Notes: generated by a model not told the origin, from the sequence alone. Positions 1-6,912 are shown, numbered from the stretch's first letter. The stretch: 10,001 nucleotides of DNA from Bacteroidales bacterium (GCA_016287995.1 JAEEXW010000077.1:1-10001); one strand, 5' to 3'. Made by a program: numbers and translations.

Positions 1-33
1 CGAGCCGCCTGCAATCCAAGACAACCTCTTTTT

Positions 34-1812
34 TTATAATCTGAAACTTTCTGTAACAATCGAAAGCCCTTCTTTGAAATCTTCGTTAACATCTACGGGC
101 AGTTTTCCCAAAAACGGCAGCGCACCGGTAATCATTTCCGCCGAAACAGTTTTCGAGATGTCTGTGTCGTCATACGAAATAATGATTGAAGAAATGTTTT
201 TATAATTTTGAAATTTGCCAACGGCAAGCGGCGAACAAAACAAATCCAAGACAACTGTTTGATTTTCCGACAGTTTTTCGACAAAAGCAACGGCGTTGTC
301 AGTCAAGCCAAAATTTTTTGGATACGAGTTAACGTCATGCATTCCGACTACAACCATGTCAAAATCCTGCAATTTGTTTATCAGAGTGTCAAAAGTTTTA
401 TTGTCGGCGTTTTTTGAAACCGTGAATAATTTTACGTCCGCAAAATGCTGAAAACGCCTTTCAAAATCCGTTAAAACGCCGTCTTTTGAAACTGATACAA
501 CCGCCACGTTTTTCTCCGGCAAATTCCTTACCGGCAATACCGACAAATCGTTTTTTATAAGCGTAACGGCGTTTTCGTACATGGTTTTTGCTAATAATTT
601 TGCCGAGCCTGAGTTCAAATCATTGTACAGATTATACGTTTTGACGTTTGAAAAGCGGTTCAAGCCCATGCGTTTTTTGGCGAGTAAGACTTTTTTGCAG
701 CGGCGGTCAACCTCAGCCTGCGAGATGCGTCCCGATTTCAAAGCCTCTTTCATAGCCTGAAACGATTTTTTGCAGTCGGAGGGCATCAAAAACACATCAA
801 CTCCCGCTTCAAAAGCCCTTACTTCAAGTTCGCCGGAAGCATAATTTGCAGAAACGCCCTTCATCTGCAAAGCGTCTGTAAATACCAAACCGTTGAAATT
901 CAACTTCTTAATCAACAGTTCGCCGATAATGTTTTTTGAAATGCTTGACGGAGTTTTTTCGTCGCCGTCGTCAAAGGCAGGAATAAAAAGATGTCCTACC
1001 ATAACACCGCCTATATTGTTGTTAATCAGATATTTAAACGGATAAAGAGCCGACGAGTCTATGCGCTCCCTGCTGTCTGAAATAAGCGGCAATGCTTCAT
1101 GTGAATCAACGTTTGTGTTGCCGTGTCCGGGAAAATGTTTTGCTGTTGTAAGTATCTTATAATCAGTCATTCCCGCAACAATAGAGGAGGCTTTCTGAGC
1201 AACGTTTATAATATTTGAGCCGAAAGAACGGTTTGCGATAACGGTGTTTGAAGGGTTGTCGTAAATGTCAACGCACGGCATAAAGTCGATGTTAACGCCG
1301 AGACGGTTGCACTGACGGCCGATTTCGCGTCCCAATTCGTAAATCAGTTCATTGTTTTTTATTGCGCCCAAACAAAGGTTCCGCGGATAGACAACGGTGG
1401 AATCAAGCCGCATTGCAAGTCCCCATTCGCCGTCCTGAGCAATCATAAGCGGAATTTTTGCCGCTGATTGAAGTCTGTTTGTCAACTGCGCCTGTCTTAC
1501 CGGACCACCGTAAAAGAAAATAACGCCGCCGATATGATAATCCCTGACAAGGTTTTCAACGTTTAAAAAACGGTTGTCGGTCTCTGTCCATTTGCTTGAA
1601 ACCTCAGCCATAAAAAGTTGTCCGAGTTTTTCGTCGTCGGTCATCTTTGCAAAAACCGAATCCACCCAGCGGTTGTGGATTGCCGAATCGCCGTTAGGAG
1701 AAAACGAAATGTCCTGCGCATATCCGAAAGGAAACGTAAAAAAAATCAATCCCGACAACAACGGTATGAATATCAGGATTTTAAATATAAATGTTAAAGT
1801 TTTTTTGAACAT
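34..1812 (-). CDS. Exported glycoside hydrolase family 3, NagZ-like beta-N-acetylhexosaminidase
   Basis: Retaining glycosidase of family 3, most like NagZ enzymes that remove terminal beta-linked N-acetylglucosamine from peptidoglycan fragments or glycans. Residues 1-32 form a basic, hydrophobic signal peptide with a plausible cut after GYA, so it probably acts in the periplasm or at the cell surface. The catalytic barrel spans about residues 45-385. It holds the NagZ signature KHFPGHGNTNVDSH (225-238), whose D236/H238 form the acid/base dyad typical of the NagZ subfamily, and the nucleophile D313 in VFTDALQMKG. Residues 405-592 look like the alpha/beta C-terminal GH3 domain. The start at 1812 is chosen because it begins the signal peptide and lies 11 bases after a good promoter. 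Family and subfamily are secure from motifs; natural substrate is inferred. Many Bacteroidota relatives, as I recall, continue into a serine-hydrolase domain; this one stops near that junction. Confidence 0.93.
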   Translation of the reverse strand: MFKKTLTFIFKILIFIPLLSGLIFFTFPFGYAQDISFSPNGDSAIHNRWVDSVFAKMTDDEKLGQLFMAEVSSKWTETDNRFLNVENLVRDYHIGGVIFFYGGPVRQAQLTNRLQSAAKIPLMIAQDGEWGLAMRLDSTVVYPRNLCLGAIKNNELIYELGREIGRQCNRLGVNIDFMPCVDIYDNPSNTVIANRSFGSNIINVAQKASSIVAGMTDYKILTTAKHFPGHGNTNVDSHEALPLISDSRERIDSSALYPFKYLINNNIGGVMVGHLFIPAFDDGDEKTPSSISKNIIGELLIKKLNFNGLVFTDALQMKGVSANYASGELEVRAFEAGVDVFLMPSDCKKSFQAMKEALKSGRISQAEVDRRCKKVLLAKKRMGLNRFSNVKTYNLYNDLNSGSAKLLAKTMYENAVTLIKNDLSVLPVRNLPEKNVAVVSVSKDGVLTDFERRFQHFADVKLFTVSKNADNKTFDTLINKLQDFDMVVVGMHDVNSYPKNFGLTDNAVAFVEKLSENQTVVLDLFCSPLAVGKFQNYKNISSIIISYDDTDISKTVSAEMITGALPFLGKLPVDVNEDFKEGLSIVTESFRL

Positions 1813-1823
1813 TTTTTTTGCCG

Positions 1824-1853
1824 CAAATATACAACTTTTTCCGTTAATCCAAA
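1824..1853 (-). promoter_or_regulatory. Promoter of the GH3 gene
   Basis: Read on the minus strand, TATATTTG (1831-1824) matches the Bacteroidota -7 element TAnnTTTG exactly. A TTTG at 1853-1850 lies 18 bases upstream, close to the usual spacing for the -33 element. The start codon follows only 11 bases after the -7 element, so the leader would be very short. The promoter sits directly beyond the ndk terminator, so the hydrolase is probably transcribed on its own. Confidence 0.6.
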
Positions 1854-1854
1854 C

Positions 1855-1885
1855 AAAAAAGCCCCGGTAATTTCGGGGCTTTTTA
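1855..1885 (-). terminator. Intrinsic terminator of ndk
   Basis: GCCCCG (1861-1866) pairs with CGGGGC (1874-1879) around a 7-base loop. Flanking A and T runs (1855-1860 and 1880-1884) extend the stem and give a T tract on both strands, so it can work in either direction. It begins about 20 bases past the ndk stop codon and precedes the GH3 promoter, so its natural role is ending the ndk transcript. Confidence 0.9.
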
Positions 1886-1905
1886 TAAAAAAATCTGATA
1901 AAAAA

Positions 1906-2376
1906 CTATTGTTCGTTTTTCAAGATGTCGTGGAGTTGGTAAATGTCGCCGCCGGCATTTACAATCTCGCGTGCCGAGAAGAAGAAGAAAATCTCGTTCA
2001 AAGCGTTTTCGTCAGAATCGCTTCCGTGAACAGCGTTGTGCTGTACGCTTTCAGCATATTTCTTTCTTACAGTGCCTTCCGCAGCCTTTGCAGGGTCGGT
2101 TGCGCCCATCAAAGTACGCCACTCGGTAACTGCGTTTTCTTTCTCCAAAACTGCCGCATAAATCGGACCTGAGGTCATAAACTCTACCAAACCCTGGAAA
2201 AACGGTTTGCCGGCATGTACACGGTAAAAAGCCTGCGCTTCTCTTTCAGAAAGTTGTAACTTCTTCTGAGCCAAAATTTTAAAACCGTGGTTGTGAACCA
2301 TCAAAAAAATCTCATGCGCAAAACCGTTCTTTACAGCATTCGGTTTTATCAACATCAATGTATGTTTTCCTGTCAT
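1906..2376 (-). CDS. ndk: Nucleoside diphosphate kinase
   Basis: Cytosolic enzyme that moves the gamma phosphate from ATP to other (deoxy)nucleoside diphosphates through a phosphohistidine, keeping NTP and dNTP pools balanced. The active-site signature NAVHGSDS (114-121) is intact with the catalytic H117. Other family residues are visible: K11 in LIKPNAV, Y51 in the FYRVH stretch, R87 in EWRTLMG and R104 in GTVRKKYA. At 156 residues it is slightly longer than the roughly 140-residue E. coli-type protein, mainly in the region before the active site and at the C-terminus. It is followed by its own terminator and diverges from nrnA, so it is probably a single-gene transcript. Start at 2376 gives the expected N-terminus with the first strand beginning at once. 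Confidence 0.97.
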   Translation of the reverse strand: MTGKHTLMLIKPNAVKNGFAHEIFLMVHNHGFKILAQKKLQLSEREAQAFYRVHAGKPFFQGLVEFMTSGPIYAAVLEKENAVTEWRTLMGATDPAKAAEGTVRKKYAESVQHNAVHGSDSDENALNEIFFFFSAREIVNAGGDIYQLHDILKNEQ

Positions 2377-2379
2377 TTT

Positions 2380-2412
2380 TTTGTATATTTTTAAATTATT
2401 TGATTAAATTTG
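2380..2412 (+). promoter_or_regulatory. Promoter of nrnA and the FKBP-like gene
   Basis: TTTG (2380-2383) and TAAATTTG (2405-2412), 21 bases apart, match the Bacteroidota -33/-7 pattern. Transcription would begin shortly after 2412, giving a leader of roughly 55 bases before the ATG at 2473. The element overlaps the upstream TTG codon at 2410, which argues against translation starting there. Confidence 0.55.
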
Positions 2413-2431
2413 CAGTTTCAAAAAACCGCGG

Positions 2432-2462
2432 CAAAATTACAAAAAATTTTACGCAAAACAAA
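2432..2462 (-). promoter_or_regulatory. Promoter of ndk
   Basis: On the minus strand TAATTTTG (2439-2432) is an exact TAnnTTTG -7 element and TTTG (2462-2459) lies 19 bases upstream, the classical spacing. It predicts a leader of about 50 bases for ndk. The element lies inside the predicted leader of the opposing nrnA gene. Confidence 0.55.
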
Positions 2463-2472
2463 ACTTTTTATA

Positions 2473-3477
2473 ATGGAAATATTTAATAAAATTTCAATTG
2501 ACAAAGCAAAACAACTGATTTCGGAGGCTAAAAAAATCGTTTTGACGGCTCATTTGAATCCCGACGGCGACGCATTAGGCTCTACGCTTGCACTTTACAA
2601 CATTTTTAAGTCAGAGAAGGAATGTAAAATAATTCTGCCGAACAACATTCCCGACACTTTTAAATGGATGCCCTCGTGCAATGAAATTTTGATTTGGAAC
2701 CCTTCATACGAAAACCTTATAAAAGAAGCGGATTTGATTTTTCTGCTTGACTTCAACAATGCTTCCCGCGTGGACAAAATGCAGAAGTTTTTGGAGGAAA
2801 GCCCCGCAAAAAAAATCATGATTGACCACCATCCTCAGCCGCAAGAAGGTTTGTGCGAGGTTTATTTTTCTTTTCCAGAGGCGGCTGCAACCTGCGAACT
2901 CGTCTACACGTTTTGCAAGGAATGCGGCATTAACATCAACATTGAGGCGGCACGCTGCATTTTTACGGGTTTGGTAACCGATACGGGCTGTTTTCAGTTC
3001 AACTGCACGGGACAGAGGACGTTTCAGGTGGCATCTGAACTCGCCGTCATGGACTTCGACCGTTCGGAAATAATTCATCATATTTACGATTCGTACACCG
3101 AGGGGCGTATGCGCTTGGAAGGTTATGTTTTGAGCAACAAGATGAAAGTTTTTCCCGAATATCATACGGCGTACATTTCGCTTTCGCTTGCCGAGGCTGA
3201 AAAATTCGGCTACAAGGTCGGCGACACGGAAGGCTTTGTCAACCTGCCGCTTTCGATAGAAAACGTGAAATTTTCGGCGTTTTTTATGGAAAGAGACGGT
3301 ATTATAAGGTGTTCTTTCCGCTCAAAAGGCGGTTTTAAAGTCAACACGATTGCTGAAAAATATTTCAACGGCGGCGGACACGACAACGCGGCGGGCGGCA
3401 AAAGTTACAAATCTTTGGAAGAGGTTGTCAGCCGTTTTGTGTCGCTCATGCCGAAAGTTACAAAAGAATTGCAATAA
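2473..3477 (+). CDS. nrnA: DHH/DHHA1 phosphoesterase, NrnA-type oligoribonuclease / pAp phosphatase
   Basis: Manganese-dependent phosphoesterase. NrnA family members degrade very short RNA (nanoRNA) and dephosphorylate pAp from sulfur metabolism. The DHH domain shows HLNPDGDALGS (27-37), D93 in LLDFNNASR, the eponymous DHH at 118-120, and GLVTDTGCF (166-174). The C-terminal DHHA1 domain ends with the nucleic-acid binding loop GGGHDNAAGG (300-309). The 334-residue length fits the family. I chose ATG at 2473 over the in-frame TTG at 2410: the latter lies inside the promoter, and the extra 21 residues are basic and unlike the family. No N-terminal export signal is present, so it is cytosolic. 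The stop overlaps the next gene's start by one base (TAATG), so the two are probably translationally coupled. Family is certain; whether both activities are present is inferred. Confidence 0.93.
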   Translation: MEIFNKISIDKAKQLISEAKKIVLTAHLNPDGDALGSTLALYNIFKSEKECKIILPNNIPDTFKWMPSCNEILIWNPSYENLIKEADLIFLLDFNNASRVDKMQKFLEESPAKKIMIDHHPQPQEGLCEVYFSFPEAAATCELVYTFCKECGININIEAARCIFTGLVTDTGCFQFNCTGQRTFQVASELAVMDFDRSEIIHHIYDSYTEGRMRLEGYVLSNKMKVFPEYHTAYISLSLAEAEKFGYKVGDTEGFVNLPLSIENVKFSAFFMERDGIIRCSFRSKGGFKVNTIAEKYFNGGGHDNAAGGKSYKSLEEVVSRFVSLMPKVTKELQ

Positions 3478-3977
3478 TGATGAAGAAATTTTTTTACCTT
3501 TTTTTGACGGCGGTTTTGTGGTCAGCGTGTTCAAGTCCCAAAACGGAAGAAAGCGGTACAAAATACAGTATATGGAACAAAAACATAATCACCGCAAACA
3601 AGTACTTGGTCAAAGAAGATGCCGAGAGAATCGCTAATTATATAAAGCGGCGCGGTTGGAAGGCTGCGGAGGGCGAAGGCGGATTAAAATACATGGTCTT
3701 TTCTTCCGACGGCAAAGACAGTCTGTCTTTAAACCCCGAATTTTCAATGCATTACAGGATTGAACTTTTGGACGGAACTGTTTGTTACGACGACGAAAAA
3801 CAGATGGTTTACCCCTCCGGCGAAATGGACGCGGGACTCAACCACACTTTCGGAAAATTCTGTCACAACGACAGTTTAGTTCTTATTCTGCCGCCGCATT
3901 ACGCGAAAGGACTGATAGGCGATTTGGACAAAATTCCGCCTCATTCGGTCATCGTTTATTACGTCAGAATAAAGTAA
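3477..3977 (+). CDS. FKBP-type peptidyl-prolyl isomerase-like lipoprotein (GldI-like)
   Basis: Small envelope lipoprotein with a C-terminal FKBP fold. Residues 1-18 form a lipoprotein signal peptide ending in the lipobox-like WSAC, with C18 as the lipidated residue. Residues 40-65 are a charged helix. From about 70 to 166 the FKBP pattern is recognisable: MHYRIELLDGTVCYDDE (91-107) corresponds to the family's YTGxLxDGxxFDSS, and ILPPHYAKGLIGDLDKIPP (137-155) to IPSHLAYGxxGxxxIPP, then a final strand. Several aromatic residues of the classical active-site pocket seem absent, notably the tryptophan (GLNHTF appears at that point), so isomerase activity is uncertain. The nearest named relative I recall is GldI of gliding flavobacteria, but no other gliding gene is in this window. 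Either ATG at 3477 or 3480 could be used. It is probably co-expressed with nrnA through the one-base overlap. Confidence 0.82.
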   Translation: MMKKFFYLFLTAVLWSACSSPKTEESGTKYSIWNKNIITANKYLVKEDAERIANYIKRRGWKAAEGEGGLKYMVFSSDGKDSLSLNPEFSMHYRIELLDGTVCYDDEKQMVYPSGEMDAGLNHTFGKFCHNDSLVLILPPHYAKGLIGDLDKIPPHSVIVYYVRIK

Positions 3978-4004
3978 AAAAGGAAAAAGTTCCAAAAAAA
4001 TTTC

Positions 4005-4032
4005 TTTGAACCGATAATTATCACTAAATTTA
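4005..4032 (+). promoter_or_regulatory. Possible promoter of purA
   Basis: TTTG (4005-4008) and TAAATTTA (4025-4032, one mismatch to TAnnTTTG) lie 16 bases apart, shorter than usual. It is the best candidate in the 87 bases between the FKBP-like gene and purA and would give a leader of about 30 bases. No convincing terminator is seen in this gap, so read-through from nrnA remains possible. Confidence 0.35.
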
Positions 4033-4064
4033 CAACGGAATTTTAAAAAAAACTTTTATATAAA

Positions 4065-5330
4065 ATGAAAATAGACGTATTATTAGGCCTTCAATGGGGC
4101 GATGAAGGAAAAGGCAAAATCGTTGACGTGCTTGCCCCGAAATACAACATTGTAACAAGGTTTCAAGGCGGTCCTAACGCGGGACATACTTTGAAATTTT
4201 CGGGCAAAAAATTCGTTCTCCACACCGTTCCTTCGGGAATTTTCACAAACGGAGCAATCAACGTTATCGGCAACGGCGTTGTTCTTGACCCCGGAATTTT
4301 CAAAAGCGAAATTGACGAAATCGCAAAAGAAAACCCCGAAATCACCAAATGCCTTAAAATTGCAAAACGCGCAAACCTCATTCTTCCGACCCACCGAATT
4401 CTTGACGCGGCAAACGAGGCAGCAAAGGGAAAATCCAAAATCGGCAGCACATTAAAAGGTATCGGACCTGCTTATACCGACAAAATTTCAAGAAACGGTT
4501 TAAGAGTCGGCGACATTCTCTCGCCTGAATTTAAGAAAAGATTCGACGCTTTGACGGCAAGACATTTGCGCGAAATCGAAAGTCTCGGTTTTAAGGATTT
4601 TTCTTTGGAAGAGTTTACCAAAGGTTGGTTTGAAGGCATTGAATGTTTGAAACAGTTTGAATTTGTTGATTCAGAGATGTTTATCAACGAAAAACTCGAC
4701 GAAAACAAATCAGTTTTGGCGGAAGGCGCACAAGGCACGATGCTTGACATCGACTTTGGAACATATCCTTTTGTAACGAGTTCAAACACGATTTGCGCCG
4801 GTGCATGTACGGGAATGGGCGTTGCACCTCAAAAAATCGGCGAGGTTTACGGTATTTTCAAAGCGTACTGCACAAGGGTAGGAGCGGGACCTTTCCCGAC
4901 GGAACTGTTTGACGCTACGGGCGAAGAATTGCGTTCAAAAGGTGGCGAGTTCGGAGCAACTACCGGAAGACCGCGCAGAACGGGCTGGCTTGACCTCGTG
5001 GAACTCAAATATTCTTGCATGATAAACGGCGTTACGCAACTTATCGTTACAAAGAGCGACGTTATGAACGGTTTTGACACCATAAAAGCGTGTGTTGCTT
5101 ACGAGATTAACGGCAAACAAACAATGTCAATGCCTTTTGACAGTTCTGAGGAGGCAAAACCGATTTACAAAGAGTTCAAAGGTTGGAAAACCGACATTTC
5201 AGGCGCAAAAACCGAAAAAGAACTTCCGAAGGAACTTGTTGACTATTTGGCATTTATCTCCAACTTTGTTAAAGTTCCGATTAAAATGATTTCAGTAGGA
5301 CCTGACAGGGCTGCTACGATTGTAAGATAA
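4065..5330 (+). CDS. purA: Adenylosuccinate synthetase
   Basis: Catalyses the GTP-dependent joining of IMP and aspartate to adenylosuccinate, the first committed step from IMP to AMP, in the cytosol. The sequence shows the phosphate-binding loop WGDEGKGK (11-18) with catalytic D13, then GGPNAGHT with catalytic H41, the IMP-binding GSTLKGIGPAY (127-137), the aspartate-loop region TTGRPRRTGWLD (299-310), the guanine-recognition TKSD (329-332, usually TKLD), and the final GPDRAATI. The length of 421 residues is normal and no key residue is missing. The start at 4065 places GDEGKGK at the standard distance from the N-terminus. The stop codon overlaps the following methyltransferase start by one base (TAATG), so the two are probably co-translated. 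Confidence 0.98.
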   Translation: MKIDVLLGLQWGDEGKGKIVDVLAPKYNIVTRFQGGPNAGHTLKFSGKKFVLHTVPSGIFTNGAINVIGNGVVLDPGIFKSEIDEIAKENPEITKCLKIAKRANLILPTHRILDAANEAAKGKSKIGSTLKGIGPAYTDKISRNGLRVGDILSPEFKKRFDALTARHLREIESLGFKDFSLEEFTKGWFEGIECLKQFEFVDSEMFINEKLDENKSVLAEGAQGTMLDIDFGTYPFVTSSNTICAGACTGMGVAPQKIGEVYGIFKAYCTRVGAGPFPTELFDATGEELRSKGGEFGATTGRPRRTGWLDLVELKYSCMINGVTQLIVTKSDVMNGFDTIKACVAYEINGKQTMSMPFDSSEEAKPIYKEFKGWKTDISGAKTEKELPKELVDYLAFISNFVKVPIKMISVGPDRAATIVR

Positions 5331-6106
5331 TGGACATACTTTTCACGATAAGACACTTTATATATTCGGGGCATTGGAACGGACACCGTGTCCATTCCCC
5401 GAATATTTTTAATTTTTTCAAAGACGCAATTTTTTTTAAAGGCGGTGTTGATTATTCTTTAGCGGAAAATTCGCGGCAGAATTTTATCAAATCCGAAGAA
5501 AAAATCAGCGTGCTTTCAATCGGCGCAAAAGGCGACGGCAAGACCTTGAAAGAGAAAAAAATCGCCAAAATTGCGCGTTACAGTTCTTCCTTTGGTAAAT
5601 ACGGACGGCTGTTGCAGCGCATGAGCCGCTATTTAAAACCTAAGAAAATACTTGAACTTGGAACTTCAATCGGCATAGGAACGCTCTATCTGTCAGCGGG
5701 TTGTCCCTCGTCAAAGGTTATAACGGTTGAGGCTTCAAAAGAGACTTCCAAGTTTGCAGAAAAGAATTTTTCAAGGCTCGGTCTTAAAAACATTGAGTGC
5801 GTAAATGCCTGTTTTGACGACTGTTTGGAGAAGATTTTAAAAGAAAATCCCGACATCGAATTAATCTACGTTGACGGTAATCACACCAAAGAGGCTACTG
5901 AAAAGTATTTTTCTCTGATTGCACAATATGCTAAAAAAGAGACAGTTGCGGTTTTTGACGATATAAATTGGTCGAAAGAGATGTCCTCCGTATGGAAAGA
6001 AATAAAAAACTCAGCCGCAATTTCTGTGTCAATAGAAACACTAAGAATGGGCATTGTTTTTTTTGACAAGACTCTGACGGGGAAAAATTATATCGTAAGA
6101 TACTAA
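5330..6106 (+). CDS. Class I SAM-dependent methyltransferase (O-methyltransferase-like)
   Basis: Rossmann-fold methyltransferase. Motif I is LELGTSIGIGTLYLS (108-122). The acidic end of strand 2, which should bind the SAM ribose, is VEAS (133-136). VDGNHTKEAT (181-190) followed by FDDIN (209-213) is the pattern of the Methyltransf_24 / O-methyltransferase group, whose conserved acidic residues often bind metal. Ahead of the catalytic domain lies an N-terminal region with GHRVHSPNIFNFF (18-30). I recall a similar G-x-HSP-aromatic motif at the start of many Bacteroidota methyltransferases of this kind, which supports the start at 5330. The substrate cannot be told from sequence. The gene overlaps purA by one base and ends 5 bases from a convergent gene. 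A strong inverted repeat lies within codons 11-26. Confidence 0.85.
   Translation: MDILFTIRHFIYSGHWNGHRVHSPNIFNFFKDAIFFKGGVDYSLAENSRQNFIKSEEKISVLSIGAKGDGKTLKEKKIAKIARYSSSFGKYGRLLQRMSRYLKPKKILELGTSIGIGTLYLSAGCPSSKVITVEASKETSKFAEKNFSRLGLKNIECVNACFDDCLEKILKENPDIELIYVDGNHTKEATEKYFSLIAQYAKKETVAVFDDINWSKEMSSVWKEIKNSAAISVSIETLRMGIVFFDKTLTGKNYIVRY
5362..5420 (+). other. Long inverted repeat followed by a T-rich tract, inside the methyltransferase 5' end
   Basis: ATATTCGGGG (5362-5371) is perfectly complementary to CCCCGAATAT (5397-5406). Within it TGGA/TCCA and then ACGG/CCGT can pair around an ACA loop, so almost all 45 bases fold into one hairpin. TTTTTAATTTTTTC follows at once. The shape is that of an intrinsic terminator or attenuator on the plus strand, although the region is also coding. 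Confidence 0.5.
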
Positions 6107-6111
6107 AAAAC

Positions 6112-6888
6112 TTATTGAAGTTTTGAGGCGATAAACAGCGTTGAATAATCGTCGGGAGAATTTTCAAAGATTTTGCGGAAAGAAATGTTTCCGAAACCTG
6201 CTTTTTCCAGCATCATTACAAACTCGTTGTCGCCGTACCAGTGCGTTTTGCTGACATCAAAACGGACGGAAGTAAGTTCTCCGCCGACAAAAATCTCATA
6301 TTTGGAATGTATGGTTCTTATTTGGGCAGACAAATCGAAGTCGTCAAAATAAGAAAAAACGAACTCTTCGCCGGTTTCTTCGTTGTATTCCGTACCGCCG
6401 ACCTTCCAGACTTTGTTGTCGCTGGACATAATCCGTTTCCACGGCACAAAAATATCCAAAATAAGGGTTCCGCCGTTTTCAAGTGCGGAGGCGACATTTT
6501 CCAGGCAGTGAACCGCTTTGTCAAAGTCGTCAATAATACAGAATGAACCGTTGGGAATAAAAACGGTGTTATATTTTTTAGGAAACGTAAACTCCGAAAA
6601 ATCTGCATTAAACAACTGCGCTTGCCAACCTTCTTCAACAAGTTTTTGGTTGCAGACATCAAGTTGCTCGGCAGAAGCCTCCAAACCATCACAATAAATG
6701 CCGGAATTATGAAGCATTGTCAGTATTTTTCCTGTTCCGCAGTTTATCTCCAACATCGGCGATTTATAATCTTTAAGCAGCGTACTGTAAAGGTCGGCAA
6801 ATCTGTCTTCCCATTTTTCCGCCTTGGAATACCATGCGGTAAGTTTCTGTTCCGATATTGTTTCTGTCGGTTTTATATTCGGTGTCAT
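6112..6888 (-). CDS. Class I SAM-dependent methyltransferase
   Basis: Soluble Rossmann-fold methyltransferase of the broad Methyltransf_11/25 type. Motif I is LEINCGTGKI (46-55), a variant of the usual LDxGCGTG. GLEAS (68-72) supplies the acidic residue for the SAM ribose. NADFSEF (95-101) fits the adenine-binding motif II. FIPNGSFCII (110-119) and LENGGTLILDIF (136-147) fit the following strands. The C-terminal third, including GGELTSVRFDVSKTHWY, is a beta-rich extension common in small-molecule methyltransferases. The substrate is not predictable. It shares no close similarity with the neighbouring methyltransferase apart from the fold, despite the equal 258-residue length. It is convergent with that gene and divergent from the thioesterase, and appears to be transcribed alone. 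Confidence 0.83.
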   Translation of the reverse strand: MTPNIKPTETISEQKLTAWYSKAEKWEDRFADLYSTLLKDYKSPMLEINCGTGKILTMLHNSGIYCDGLEASAEQLDVCNQKLVEEGWQAQLFNADFSEFTFPKKYNTVFIPNGSFCIIDDFDKAVHCLENVASALENGGTLILDIFVPWKRIMSSDNKVWKVGGTEYNEETGEEFVFSYFDDFDLSAQIRTIHSKYEIFVGGELTSVRFDVSKTHWYGDNEFVMMLEKAGFGNISFRKIFENSPDDYSTLFIASKLQ

Positions 6889-6912
6889 TCAATTTTTTTT
6901 TATACGCGATGG

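Noticed and set aside
13..255. A 13-base direct repeat, aatccaagacaac, at 13-25 and 243-255.
   Set aside because: About one exact 13-base repeat is expected by chance in 10 kb; the second copy is simply coding for VVLD in the GH3 gene and no flanking structure accompanies it.
2410..2472. Longer nrnA reading from the TTG at 2410 (21 extra residues).
   Set aside because: The TTG lies within the probable -7 element at 2405-2412, and the extra residues are basic, low-complexity and outside the DHH family's usual N-terminus.
2704..3165. Minus-strand open frame of 153 codons opposite nrnA.
   Set aside because: The plus strand encodes a full DHH/DHHA1 enzyme here; the antisense frame shows no motifs and starts without a promoter.
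3978..4000. Small GGAA/TTCC hairpin followed by A residues, considered as a terminator after the FKBP-like gene.
   Set aside because: Only four pairs in the stem and A rather than T residues downstream on the coding strand; not a credible intrinsic terminator.
6104..6114. Possible shared bidirectional terminator between the two convergent methyltransferases.
   Set aside because: Only 5 bases separate the stop codons and no stem with a T tract is visible in or around them.
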